From contig CALUOR010000002.1 in assembly GCA_944322285.1 (NCBI GenBank), positions 1 through 64,000 on the forward strand: a stretch of 64,000 nt of DNA, written 5' to 3'. This document shows, in pieces, positions 27,216 to 36,117 of the stretch. The translations under genes were made by a program, and so were the position numbers. Under the pieces are notes generated by a model, which was not told the origin of the DNA, made no database searches, and was given only the letters and a program-made list of their open reading frames with translations. This DNA comes from an uncultured Bacteroides sp. (GTDB lineage: Bacteria; Bacteroidota; Bacteroidia; Bacteroidales; Bacteroidaceae). Position 1 is the stretch's first letter, and each line of letters opens with the position of its first letter.

Positions 27216-28704
27216 TCAATTTGTCAATTATATAGTTAGGTCCTAAAATCTCTTCACAAGTCTGCAATGAGGTTAGAATTACCCCGCAAAAGCCATGTAT
27301 GTTTATATTCTGACCAGTTAAGAGCAGGTTGGATATGCGTGTGCGGACAGGCAGATGAGATGTTATGAAATTGTTCACGTCTTTTTTATAACCGCACATG
27401 GCACCATGGCGTACGCCTGTGAAGTCACGAATTGTAAGGGGTGAAGCTGTATCGATGAATTCTATCGCTTCCCGGAAAGCAGGGAATATCTTTTCCATTT
27501 TAGTCAATACCGTTTCAACGATTTTGTTTTTCCAATCATAGTAATCTTTACTACGTTTCCCTGTTGTAGAGCCTTCCCATTTTGCAACCTCATTCCAATC
27601 CATAGGTATTGTAATGCATAAAGTATGGGCATATTCCCCTTGCGTAAGAACCGGAGGAGTCAGAAACATGAATTTTGTAATTGCTCCATTACGGTTTGAA
27701 TGCCATGCGCTATCGTAAGTCTCAAAATAATAACTCGAATGTTTATGATAGGAAAATTTATTCTCTTTGAGTTTGATATTTATGATGAATGCAGATTGCG
27801 AATCTTTTAAACCTTGCAACAATGAGATATAAGATTTAGACATCACAGACTTGTCGGATAACATATTCAGCAAAGTGGCGGGGTGAATGGATGAAACATA
27901 GGTATCTGCTTCATAAATACGGCCTGCATTCGTCTGGATACATTTTACGTTATTTCCTTCCGTAATAACTTTTGAGATACCTTCACCTAAAATAATTGTG
28001 CCGCCATGGCTCCGGATGAAATCAGCCAATACTTCAACGAAGCGGAATGTTCCGCCTTTAAATCGGCTGATGCCTTTCTGTAAAAGTACAGCTATTACAG
28101 CATGAAGGTAGGCGGGGGTAATATCCTTTTCTCCGGCATAAAGCGTATTCATGTAAGCCATAAGATTGCGCATTTTTGGATGATGGACGTATTTGGCTAT
28201 AAATTTATCGGCAGGCATAAAGAAATCTTTGTTCTGCACAAATGCATTTTGTTTTGAACTGCGCAATAGGAACAAGTCCATTTCGTTGGTAATAGCATCT
28301 AAAGCATCTATGTAAGCACGAATGTCATGTTCCTCATTTGGGAAATAATGCAAAATGGATTTTATAAAACCTTCCCGTCCGGCTAATATGTCGTATGTAA
28401 AGTCATCTTCTGCTACGTATATTTTATCAGAAATACCCTGAGCCACGTTTTCAATGTGTATATCGTTTAATATGCCTAAATAGTTACATAGTCTATAGAT
28501 GCTACTTCCCTCGAACATGCTTGTTATGACATGCATATCTGTATCGAATACAGCATTTTTGCGATGGTAACTTTGCATACCACCCCCTGGTGTCCTGTTT
28601 TTTTCTATAAGAGTGACTTTCATACCTTCCTTGGAAAGTAGGGCAGCGGTGAAAAGGCCGCCTAGTCCACCCCCTATGATAATAACTTCTTTTTTAGTGC
28701 ACAT
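27202..28704 (-). CDS. FAD-dependent oxidoreductase, phytoene-desaturase-like
   Basis: The 500-residue protein starts with a dinucleotide-binding motif (VIIIGGGLGGLFTAALLS) and the CrtI-type follow-up EKNRTPGGGMQSY, and ends with a typical C-terminal FAD motif region (LTGQNINIHGFCGV). The family includes carotene desaturases/isomerases and retinol saturases. In this operon it could desaturate, isomerise or oxidise the polyene chain. It overlaps the glycosyltransferase fusion by 11 bp. An equivalent is known to me from Bacteroidetes flexirubin/aryl polyene loci, though its step is not settled. Confidence 0.8.
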   Translation of the reverse strand: MCTKKEVIIIGGGLGGLFTAALLSKEGMKVTLIEKNRTPGGGMQSYHRKNAVFDTDMHVITSMFEGSSIYRLCNYLGILNDIHIENVAQGISDKIYVAEDDFTYDILAGREGFIKSILHYFPNEEHDIRAYIDALDAITNEMDLFLLRSSKQNAFVQNKDFFMPADKFIAKYVHHPKMRNLMAYMNTLYAGEKDITPAYLHAVIAVLLQKGISRFKGGTFRFVEVLADFIRSHGGTIILGEGISKVITEGNNVKCIQTNAGRIYEADTYVSSIHPATLLNMLSDKSVMSKSYISLLQGLKDSQSAFIINIKLKENKFSYHKHSSYYFETYDSAWHSNRNGAITKFMFLTPPVLTQGEYAHTLCITIPMDWNEVAKWEGSTTGKRSKDYYDWKNKIVETVLTKMEKIFPAFREAIEFIDTASPLTIRDFTGVRHGAMCGYKKDVNNFITSHLPVRTRISNLLLTGQNINIHGFCGVILTSLQTCEEILGPNYIIDKLNVKA

Positions 28705-30214
28705 CCTGATCGTATTTATTACAAATCTTGTTATAAGAATTGATATATAATTGCCTGAACAATTTCGTCCTGTTTAAAGTTGATTCCGCCATCTCTTTTT
28801 GTTCGGATGGTGTGATTCTCCGATCTATGGAGAGAATAATATTTCCGGTTCTGAAATATTTCCCTTTTTTAGGCAACACTCTATTTGCACCATAGATTGT
28901 CAGTGGAAGAATGTCGAGTTTTAGTTGTTCTGCAATGTAGAAAGCGCCTTTATGGAATCTGCCAATCTTTCCGTCATGCGAGCGGGTTCCTTCAGGGAAA
29001 ATAGATATACTATAGCCACGCTCTGTCAATGATTTCAATTTAGGTAAAATAACATCAATGCCTGCTGATACAGGATAATATTCGGCGTGGCGTATGACGA
29101 AACCGAAAAAACGGCTGTTCCAAACCCAATCATTGGTTAAGAAAATGATTTTAGACGTTAAACTTAATTGTATCATTAAGTCTAAATGGCTTTGATGATT
29201 GCATATAATGATGGCCGGCTTTGAAAAATCTTCGTTATATGGGTTCATCATTCGTGTTTTGACCTGTATGACACGAAGTGCCTTGAGAGTTAAAGAACCA
29301 AAGTTATGAAGAAGTCTACGAATTGCATTGAAGTCTAATGGAATGACTTTGGAAAGAAATATGTAGCATAGTGTAAAAGGAGTTAATACAAAGAATGTTC
29401 CGCATAAATAATACAAAGATGCAAAAAGGGTATAAGCTAAGGTCCTAAAACTTCTTAGTATAGCCAATGGCCATCCATATGCCATAGCGCATAGGCATAA
29501 TAATGTGTTCAGGACTGAAATTCGGAAGAAATCTTTTCCTGGTTTGAAATGACTGACACGTTCTTCACGGGGCGGATAATACACATTTATCGGAGTTGAT
29601 ACTATTTTGACGCCATGCCAAGAGCTAAAAACCAATAACTCTAATTCGGCCTCATAGCGGGATGTCAGTATGTCCATTCCGTAGAGTTTGTGTAAAGGGT
29701 ATAAACGATAACCGGTCTGAGTGTCCGGGACATATTGCAATGTTTGTACAGCAAACCAGAAATTGCTGAAAGCATTTGCAAATTTGCTTCCAAAGGACCT
29801 GTCTATGCCAGACAAATTCCTACGTCCTAAAATGATACAGCCTGGATGTCTTTTGTTAGCGTCGAGGAATAAAGGTATGTCTTCAGGATAATGCTGGCTA
29901 TCGGCATCCAACGTAATGGCATAGGAGAATCCCATTTCAATAGCTTTCTTAAAACCTGATTGCAAAGCTTTGCCCTTACCTTTGTTTTGACTATGTTCTA
30001 TCAATGTTATGCCTTTGATGGAACGAAGCATATTCGTGGTGGCGTCCGTACTTCCGTCATTGACAACAATGACGTCATGGCATTGCTCTTTAGCCCGTTG
30101 TACTACATCGACAATGGTGCCTGCATTATTATAAGTCGGTATTATAATGCAGATCCCACGGTCGTGCAATTCATTGAGTTGATTGTTTGATGATATGGGA
30201 TGCTTATCAATCAT
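28694..30214 (-). CDS. Fusion: GT2 glycosyltransferase and lysophospholipid acyltransferase
   Basis: The 506-residue protein has an N-terminal DPM1-like family 2 glycosyltransferase (IIPTYNNAGTI, VVNDGSTDAT, LDADSQHYPED; about residues 19-230), one or two membrane segments near 245-290, and a C-terminal PlsC-type acyltransferase with HX4D (NHQSHLD, near 339) and FPEGTRSHDG. This is the architecture of ApeJ in aryl polyene clusters. The acyltransferase half is a clear paralogue of the one in the exporter fusion (22741-26358). It would glycosylate and acylate the lipid anchor on the cytoplasmic face of the inner membrane. Confidence 0.85.
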   Translation of the reverse strand: MIDKHPISSNNQLNELHDRGICIIIPTYNNAGTIVDVVQRAKEQCHDVIVVNDGSTDATTNMLRSIKGITLIEHSQNKGKGKALQSGFKKAIEMGFSYAITLDADSQHYPEDIPLFLDANKRHPGCIILGRRNLSGIDRSFGSKFANAFSNFWFAVQTLQYVPDTQTGYRLYPLHKLYGMDILTSRYEAELELLVFSSWHGVKIVSTPINVYYPPREERVSHFKPGKDFFRISVLNTLLCLCAMAYGWPLAILRSFRTLAYTLFASLYYLCGTFFVLTPFTLCYIFLSKVIPLDFNAIRRLLHNFGSLTLKALRVIQVKTRMMNPYNEDFSKPAIIICNHQSHLDLMIQLSLTSKIIFLTNDWVWNSRFFGFVIRHAEYYPVSAGIDVILPKLKSLTERGYSISIFPEGTRSHDGKIGRFHKGAFYIAEQLKLDILPLTIYGANRVLPKKGKYFRTGNIILSIDRRITPSEQKEMAESTLNRTKLFRQLYINSYNKICNKYDQDVH

Positions 30215-30587
30215 ATTTTAGACAAGTAAGGGACAACTTAGCGTATACCGAATCTGGAATTTTACTACTTATTGTACATTGGCACGAAACTTCGCCTTCA
30301 ACCGTTTTTATATTGGAAAATGTCACGATTAATTCTGATATATTGTTCGGTGCAATTACGGCAGTAAACTTCGCGTTTTTTATCTTTTTCAGTGATAAAT
30401 CTAATTCTGTTTCTTCTGAAAGTAACTCTTGGGCAATTTGCAAGATACACACACCTGGTGTTACCGGCTCACCGGGAAAATGAGCTTCATAAATAAAATG
30501 CTGGGCATTTAAATGGATGATATAGGAAATTCCGGTTGATGTCTGTTCCTTACGGACTATTGTATACAGATTATTGTTTAATATCAT
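30207..30587 (-). CDS. Hotdog-fold 3-hydroxyacyl-ACP dehydratase (second)
   Basis: A 126-residue FabZ-like protein. The segment HFIYEAHFPGEPVTPGVCILQ matches the conserved active-site His plus FPGxPVxPG motif of FabA/FabZ. It would remove water from 3-hydroxyacyl-ACP to create trans-2 double bonds. It overlaps the genes on both sides by 17 and 8 bp. Together with the dehydratase at 36118-36576 it gives the operon two dehydratases, as in aryl polyene pathways (ApeI and ApeP). Confidence 0.8.
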   Translation of the reverse strand: MILNNNLYTIVRKEQTSTGISYIIHLNAQHFIYEAHFPGEPVTPGVCILQIAQELLSEETELDLSLKKIKNAKFTAVIAPNNISELIVTFSNIKTVEGEVSCQCTISSKIPDSVYAKLSLTCLKYD

Positions 30588-30996
30588 GATTGATCGTAAA
30601 AGTATAGTTTAATTTGTGTCTTTTATCACTGTATGAATTTTCTCCTGCACGCATGGCAATCATTATTTTCTTTAGATTTCGTTTTAATACGCGACGTATG
30701 TACCATTTGTCAAGTTTCTCAAATACATAGTGCAGTTTTACTTTGGATTTTCTTACATTGAAAGAATAGTCCATGAATGTGGCTCCAAATTCATTCACGA
30801 TGCTTGCTTTAATCGTATTTCCGCTATACATCAATATACATAAGCCACTCAACTCTGTATTTGGTGTGCTCATGGAGAAATCATAATATGCACAATCTCC
30901 ATCTTCCATCGGAAACGATTGCTGTGCAATCAATGGAAATGTTGAGAAAAAACATAAAAATGAGAGAATTATTTTATGTTTTAAGCTATTTGACAT
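30571..30996 (-). CDS. Secreted protein of unknown function in polyene operon
   Basis: From the ATG at 30996 the product is a 141-residue protein with a signal peptide (cleavage near LIAQ) and a mostly beta, basic mature chain (SFNVRKSKVKLHYVF, VLKRNLKKIMIAM). I do not recognise its family. It overlaps the LolA-like gene and the dehydratase gene, and LolA-like plus small secreted proteins recur in polyene clusters (a DUF3261 lipoprotein in proteobacterial ones), so it may help move the lipid across the periplasm. A frame extending upstream to 31035 lies within the LolA gene and is less likely. Confidence 0.6.
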   Translation of the reverse strand: MSNSLKHKIILSFLCFFSTFPLIAQQSFPMEDGDCAYYDFSMSTPNTELSGLCILMYSGNTIKASIVNEFGATFMDYSFNVRKSKVKLHYVFEKLDKWYIRRVLKRNLKKIMIAMRAGENSYSDKRHKLNYTFTINHDIKQ

Positions 30997-31606
30997 GATA
31001 GATATTTTCGTCAATAGGTTCATTCTTGCGTACATTTGTTAGGGTGATGATGGTATTGTCACCATTCTTTTCGTGCAATTCCACTACGCGGACCATTGCT
31101 TGTTTTTTATCATAGTGAAGGGTGATGCGTGAAAAGATCATCTTCATTTCTTTTTTTACCGGTAATAAAGTGGCGATATATTGTTCGTCCTCTGATTTTA
31201 TATTGACTTTAAAACTTTTGTCGGAGAAACAATTCCCAAGAACGCTGTTCAACATGATGTTCGCAATTTCTTTAAACATCTTATTGCTGTTTACGTCAAT
31301 CACATCGGTACGTTCCCTCTTTTTTAATATTACTTCGTTATTATATAATATAAAGGTATATGTATATGGAGAAAGGTATTCCCATCGCAATTTGTTCGGT
31401 TGAGAACAACTCATTTCTCCTTTGGATACTAATTCGTTGCCAAGCATCTTCATGTGCTTTGTCTGAACGAAATCGCACTGCATTGTTTTTATGCTTGCTG
31501 CCGCTTCGCTTATCTCTTTGATAATTGCATCTTTGTCCGTTTCTTGACTATATATCTGTAGAATGAATGATAAACAAAACGCCAGTGATAATATGATTTT
31601 ATACAT
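30986..31606 (-). CDS. LolA-like periplasmic carrier, polyene-associated
   Basis: The 206-residue protein has a signal peptide (LSFILQIYSQ) and LolA-type sequence: an early helix with SIKTMQCDFVQTKHM, then KGEMSCSQPNKLRWEY and further beta strands. LolA homologues in aryl polyene clusters (ApeL/F type) are thought to carry the lipid product through the periplasm. It is more diverged and AT-rich than the housekeeping-like LolA at 8385-9008. It is 22 bp after the small membrane protein and overlaps the next gene. Confidence 0.75.
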   Translation of the reverse strand: MYKIILSLAFCLSFILQIYSQETDKDAIIKEISEAAASIKTMQCDFVQTKHMKMLGNELVSKGEMSCSQPNKLRWEYLSPYTYTFILYNNEVILKKRERTDVIDVNSNKMFKEIANIMLNSVLGNCFSDKSFKVNIKSEDEQYIATLLPVKKEMKMIFSRITLHYDKKQAMVRVVELHEKNGDNTIITLTNVRKNEPIDENIYHVK

Positions 31607-31628
31607 AGGTTTGTGAAATTTTAAATAA

Positions 31629-31985
31629 TTATTTTGCTAATATAAAACAACCCAATACAATGAAGGCTACTCCCAACCATTTATGAAAGTCTACTTCCTC
31701 ATGAAAGAAAATCATCGCAGCCAGGAGGCCGAAGACATAACTTAAACTGATTAATGGATATGAGGAGCTTAATGGATAATGCTTAATGATATACATCCAA
31801 AGCAAACTGGCTGAGGCGAAACATATACCGCTTAGAGCAAATTGCCAATTGGCGAAAACTGAAATCCAAAAAGATTTTGTCCATCCAAAAGGCTCCATCC
31901 GCATAAGGCCAAATTTTAATGTTACTTGTCCCAATGCCAGTATGGCACTTTGAATAATCGCCAAAGAAAAAAGTCCTAAGTTCAT
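31629..31985 (-). CDS. Small four-helix EamA/ArnE-like membrane protein
   Basis: A 118-residue protein with four hydrophobic segments. The first (AIIQSAILALGQVTLKFGL) has the Q-V-x-L-K-x-G pattern of SMR-superfamily ArnE/ArnF-type flippases, and the end is the usual LGVAFIVLGCFILA. Those relatives flip undecaprenyl-phosphate sugars. In this operon, near a DPM1-like glycosyltransferase, it could flip a lipid-linked sugar or the polyene intermediate across the inner membrane; this is inference. Confidence 0.7.
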   Translation of the reverse strand: MNLGLFSLAIIQSAILALGQVTLKFGLMRMEPFGWTKSFWISVFANWQFALSGICFASASLLWMYIIKHYPLSSSYPLISLSYVFGLLAAMIFFHEEVDFHKWLGVAFIVLGCFILAK

Positions 31986-31999
31986 AACCGTTTATCAAT

Positions 32000-33760
32000 T
32001 TACTTTTTTGCTATAAGCAGGCTCTTGGAATAAATAGATGGCTTTCCTTCTTTCCCTGCACGCTTTAAGAAAGAGGCATATTGTTCCGTATATTCATTAT
32101 GATATCCTACAAGTATAGTTTTAGCCTTACCTTCAGCAATAAGTCTTTTTGCGTCATTAATAGCCCATTTGAGGGAATCGGTGCCTTGTGTATATGTAAT
32201 GTTATAGCCATGACATTTCAATCGGATAGCCAGAATGCCGGCAAGAGTGTTATGGGTGCTTTGCATAAATAGGGTAGGGCTGACACTGTCTTCTCCTGAA
32301 GTAGCTATATTATGAAGAATCTTCTCACCTGTAGACAACATTCCATTTGAAGTTCCTATAATAATGGCGTCTGGTGAAGAAATACCGGTTGCGGAAAGAA
32401 CTTTTAATGAGGTATATAAGGAGGCTTTGGTTAATAAATCCATACGCCGTTGCTCTATAAGCGGAATAAATTGCCCCAATTGTTTTAATTCGTCCAAATC
32501 TTTCAATTCATATTCCGAAAGAATTTCTGTTTCTACTTTATTATCAAGTAAAGGCAATTTATGCTCATGCCGGGAAAGTAGCAAGGATGAGTCGTTGCCA
32601 CCAAACCCAAATGAATTGCAAAGCACATAATTCAAGGAACATTGTTCAATGCCCATACATGGCACAATACAAAGAGCATCGGCTTTTTTCCAGCCAATAT
32701 TGGCGGGAATATACTGATGCCGCATGGCTATTAGCGATATAATGGTTTCAATAGCTCCTGAGGCACTTGTCGTATGTCCTGTGAAAGATTTTGTGCTTGA
32801 TACGGGTGGAATATGATCTTTGAATAGACGCCTTAGGGCCATGGATTCACTTCGGTCATTGTCGGGTGTTCCCGTGCCGTGTGCATTTATATAATCAATG
32901 TGGGCACGGTCAACTTCCGCCATTAGCAAAGCATCCTGCATCGCTAAATAGGCTCCTTCTCCGTTTTCAGATGTTGCGGTTTGATGAAAAGCATCACAAC
33001 GATTGCCATATCCGGCAATGAAAGCCGCAATTTCCGCTTGATGAGAAAGTGCATCTTTCGTGCGTTCTAATACGACATAAGCGGCACCTTCACCCAAGTT
33101 TAAACCCGAACGGCTTGCATCGAATGGCTTGCATTGCTCACGGTCTAAAATCATCAGGCTATTGAATCCATTGAAATGTAAGATGGAGAGTGCTTCGGCT
33201 CCACCGGCAATCACAAAATCAGTTTCATTGTTTAAAAGCATTCTTGCTCCTAAAATAATTGCATTCAGAGCCGAAGAACAGGCTGTAGAGATGGTGCACA
33301 ACTCTGCGTCAAGGCCTGCATATTCGGCTATGCGTTTTGAGCAATTGCCGCAATCATAATCATCCAAATAATCCAAATTACTGTCAGCTGTTAGCATAGA
33401 ATGATAAAAACGTTCTGTTACATCCATGCTGCCCGTTGTTGTGCCTGAAATAAAACAGACACGTTTATTCTTTAAATATGCAGGAGAGAGTTTTGCGTCT
33501 TCCAAAGCTTGGCGTAGAGCATAGGCGCCCATCAAAATGGTACGGCTGACGACCTTGTCTGTATCTAAATTTAATGCCGCTTTAAGTTCTTCATTTGAGA
33601 GTTTTACCTCACCAACAAGCATTTCCTTATGGCACGAAGGAAGATACTTCATACGTTGAATACCGCTTTTGCGGGCATGCAATGCATTAGACACGGCATC
33701 TTTATCTGTACCTATCGCACAGATTATTCCGCTACCGGTTATGGCAATACTTTGTTTCAC
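32000..33760 (-). CDS. Beta-ketoacyl synthase with extra C-terminal ketosynthase-like domain
   Basis: The 586-residue protein has a full KS (about 1-400) with Cys161 in STACSSA, His in INAHGTGTP and His in FTGHTTSASG. After that comes a further region of about 180 residues (DAIIIGTSNG, SPTLFMQSTHNTLAGI, ILVGYHNEY) that resembles the short Ketoacyl-synt_2 type domain. The enzyme would condense malonyl-ACP with the growing polyene. It lies 6 bp after ACP2. Either this or the 34038-35726 protein may act as the chain-length-determining partner; both keep the Cys-His-His triad. Confidence 0.85.
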   Translation of the reverse strand: MKQSIAITGSGIICAIGTDKDAVSNALHARKSGIQRMKYLPSCHKEMLVGEVKLSNEELKAALNLDTDKVVSRTILMGAYALRQALEDAKLSPAYLKNKRVCFISGTTTGSMDVTERFYHSMLTADSNLDYLDDYDCGNCSKRIAEYAGLDAELCTISTACSSALNAIILGARMLLNNETDFVIAGGAEALSILHFNGFNSLMILDREQCKPFDASRSGLNLGEGAAYVVLERTKDALSHQAEIAAFIAGYGNRCDAFHQTATSENGEGAYLAMQDALLMAEVDRAHIDYINAHGTGTPDNDRSESMALRRLFKDHIPPVSSTKSFTGHTTSASGAIETIISLIAMRHQYIPANIGWKKADALCIVPCMGIEQCSLNYVLCNSFGFGGNDSSLLLSRHEHKLPLLDNKVETEILSEYELKDLDELKQLGQFIPLIEQRRMDLLTKASLYTSLKVLSATGISSPDAIIIGTSNGMLSTGEKILHNIATSGEDSVSPTLFMQSTHNTLAGILAIRLKCHGYNITYTQGTDSLKWAINDAKRLIAEGKAKTILVGYHNEYTEQYASFLKRAGKEGKPSIYSKSLLIAKK

Positions 33761-33766
33761 CTTTAC

Positions 33767-34045
33767 TTATTTAGTACGATGTTCATTTACGTATTTGGCA
33801 ATGTTTTCAATGCTGGTAAAGATTGCTTTTCCTTCTGCGGCATTTTGCAAACGAATGCCATAATTCTTTTCTAACAATACAATAATTTCCAATGCGTCAA
33901 TAGAATCAAGTCCGATGCCCGCATCGCCGAAAAGTGGAGCTTTTACGTCAATATCTTCAGGAGACATTCCTTCCAAATTGAGAGCTTCAATAATCTGTTC
34001 TTTGAGTTTCAATGTTAGTTCTTCCATTTCATCTTTTTTATTCAA
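33767..34045 (-). CDS. Acyl carrier protein (second in operon)
   Basis: A 92-residue ACP with the phosphopantetheine Ser48 in GIGLDSIDALE. It overlaps the upstream ketosynthase by 8 bp and lies 6 bp before the next one, so it is probably the elongation carrier used by this ketosynthase pair. Confidence 0.9.
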   Translation of the reverse strand: MNKKDEMEELTLKLKEQIIEALNLEGMSPEDIDVKAPLFGDAGIGLDSIDALEIIVLLEKNYGIRLQNAAEGKAIFTSIENIAKYVNEHRTK

Positions 34046-35726
34046 GTTGTTTTTTTATCAGTTTAATATCTGCTACAAAATGGTTGTCATCCGTATATTC
34101 CAGCCAACCGGTTATGCAATATGAGATGTTCGTATTTGCCAATGTGGCTTCAACCAATTGTTTCATTACTTCTTCATTCTTATCTGGTAAAATGTAGAAT
34201 GAAGTTTCTCCATGCATGTTGTGTCGCAATGCAATTTCTCCATTGACTATATTGGGCAATGTATACACAAATGCACCGGGGCTTGGAAAATAATTCTCTG
34301 TTTCATGAATGGATTTCAAATATTTCTTATCCGCACAGATTGAGGAACTTTGATTAAATAAAACTACAGCTGTTTGTTCGCACCAATCGAAAATGGGTTG
34401 GGCTTTAATTAATAACTCCGTAGCAAGTAAGCCTAATCGGGACAGACCGTCCATCTTATAAAAGCGTGGATAATCACCTATATAATTTTTGTAAAGTTCA
34501 AAAAGTAAGTTCTTTCCTTTTTCTGAGGTTACTAATTGCTTAGTATTAACTTGCGCTTTCTCGTTGGATATTTGTACATTACTTATCACGATAGACTTAT
34601 TAGGTCGTAAAGTACAATTCTGTTTATCAGTTTTACTGGTAAAGTAAATGGCCGCATTGCAGCCTCCGAATCCTGAGATAAGCTTGATGAATGAACTTTT
34701 ATCAGAAAAACGATTGCTGGAAGAGATGTTTATATTCCCAGAGACTCCAGAAGCGTTATATCCTCTTGTTCCTAAGATAATGCCATCATCAACCGAAAGC
34801 ATTGAAATAATACATTCCAATATACCTGCAGCTCCCATTGTATGACCTACGTATCCTTTTAATGCATTGGCCGGAACATCAGTTAAGTGGGATTGCTCAA
34901 GCGCTTTCCATTCCATCTGGTCGTTATACATTGTGGCTGTGCCATGTAAGTTGATGAAAGCCAAATCTTCCTTCCCGTTTTTGAGTATTCTTTGAAGAGC
35001 TGTTCCTAAGCCGATCCCTTTAGGTGAAGGGGTCGTGATATGATAAGCATCGTTGCATATTTCTCCTCTGCAAATATGCCATTTCCCGATTTCTTTTGAT
35101 AGGACAATCGTAGCAACAGCTTCGCCTAAATTGAGTCCGATTCGTTCTTCGTCAAAAGGTTTGCATTCATCGGGTGAAAGTGCTTTTAAAGAGTCAAATC
35201 CGGAAACGATGAATTTACCTAGTATGTCGCAGCCGCATATCACAACATTTGTATATATGCCTAAGTCTATCAATCGTGCCGCAGTTATCAAGGCTGATAC
35301 ACCGGAGATACATGCATTGCATACGACAATAGGAGCATTTATAAAACCTAAGTATTGTGCGATTCTTTGGGCTGTATGGCCTGGTAATATGGATTCATCA
35401 GGCAGAACGCCCAATGACTCAATATCAGCTTTGGTTGTGCTAAGTATAAGGCAAGAATCCGCGAGGGATATATCAATCTTTTCCATCGCTTTTTGGATGG
35501 AGCGAATAACAATAGACTCAAAAAATGTGAAACCGTCAATTAGAAGTTCTTTTCTTGTCTCATCATCAAAGATTGAGGCTGTTACTTTCAAAGGCGAATC
35601 GAATACCTGTTCATAACGGTGCAACGAGGATTTGCCACACTTCATTGCGTGGTAATTCATCTCGCTCGTAAAGCCTAGTGGTGATAATATGTTATGTGAT
35701 ATTACTGTTGCCATTTGCGTTTCCAT
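34038..35726 (-). CDS. Beta-ketoacyl synthase/chain-length-factor-like protein with extra C-terminal domain
   Basis: The 562-residue protein has a KS domain with Cys139 (VCNACISG), His in INLHGTATM and His in GYVGHTMGAAG. The motif around the Cys departs from the usual TACSS, as in chain-length-type subunits, yet the Cys is kept. A C-terminal segment of about 190 residues (SPGAFVYTLPNIVNGEIALRH region) again looks like a Ketoacyl-synt_2 domain. It corresponds best to ApeC-type partners of aryl polyene ketosynthases. The gene overlaps the thioesterase gene; an ATG at 35714 would shorten the overlap. Confidence 0.8.
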   Translation of the reverse strand: METQMATVISHNILSPLGFTSEMNYHAMKCGKSSLHRYEQVFDSPLKVTASIFDDETRKELLIDGFTFFESIVIRSIQKAMEKIDISLADSCLILSTTKADIESLGVLPDESILPGHTAQRIAQYLGFINAPIVVCNACISGVSALITAARLIDLGIYTNVVICGCDILGKFIVSGFDSLKALSPDECKPFDEERIGLNLGEAVATIVLSKEIGKWHICRGEICNDAYHITTPSPKGIGLGTALQRILKNGKEDLAFINLHGTATMYNDQMEWKALEQSHLTDVPANALKGYVGHTMGAAGILECIISMLSVDDGIILGTRGYNASGVSGNINISSSNRFSDKSSFIKLISGFGGCNAAIYFTSKTDKQNCTLRPNKSIVISNVQISNEKAQVNTKQLVTSEKGKNLLFELYKNYIGDYPRFYKMDGLSRLGLLATELLIKAQPIFDWCEQTAVVLFNQSSSICADKKYLKSIHETENYFPSPGAFVYTLPNIVNGEIALRHNMHGETSFYILPDKNEEVMKQLVEATLANTNISYCITGWLEYTDDNHFVADIKLIKKQLE

Positions 35727-36115
35727 TCTTCAAAGAAAGCCGGATTATTATACTGAAGTTGATAATCCAGATCCATAAAAACTTGTGTAGTCGTAGCCTT
35801 GCAATACAATGATTGATCCTTTCTGTCTCTAATTTCGTAATGAAAGATGATTTTAGCAGCTTCCGTTGGCTGGTAGGATATGAGAACATAAGCCTTGCTA
35901 CCATATTTAAGAGATTTATGGTAATGAATTTGCATGTCTACAATCGGAGCATAATAAGCATGATCCAAATAGCCTTGATAGGTAAGTCCGTATTTATTTC
36001 CGAATGCTTCGCGTGCATCTTCTAAATATTTGGGGTATGAGCCGTGCCAAACAACCTTCATCATATCTACCTCACTGAATCTGATATCAATATCTACTTT
36101 CTCAGTTAATACCAT
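35702..36115 (-). CDS. 4HBT-type hotdog thioesterase
   Basis: A 137-residue hotdog protein with the motif IRFSEVDMMKVVWHGSYPKY and LEDAREAFGNKYGL, typical of the 4-hydroxybenzoyl-CoA/YbgC-type thioesterases. It would release or proof-read acyl groups on ACP in the cytoplasm (compare ApeK). The start is 2 bp after the dehydratase stop, and the end overlaps the next ketosynthase. Confidence 0.8.
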   Translation of the reverse strand: MVLTEKVDIDIRFSEVDMMKVVWHGSYPKYLEDAREAFGNKYGLTYQGYLDHAYYAPIVDMQIHYHKSLKYGSKAYVLISYQPTEAAKIIFHYEIRDRKDQSLYCKATTTQVFMDLDYQLQYNNPAFFEEWKRKWQQ

Positions 36116-36117
36116 AA

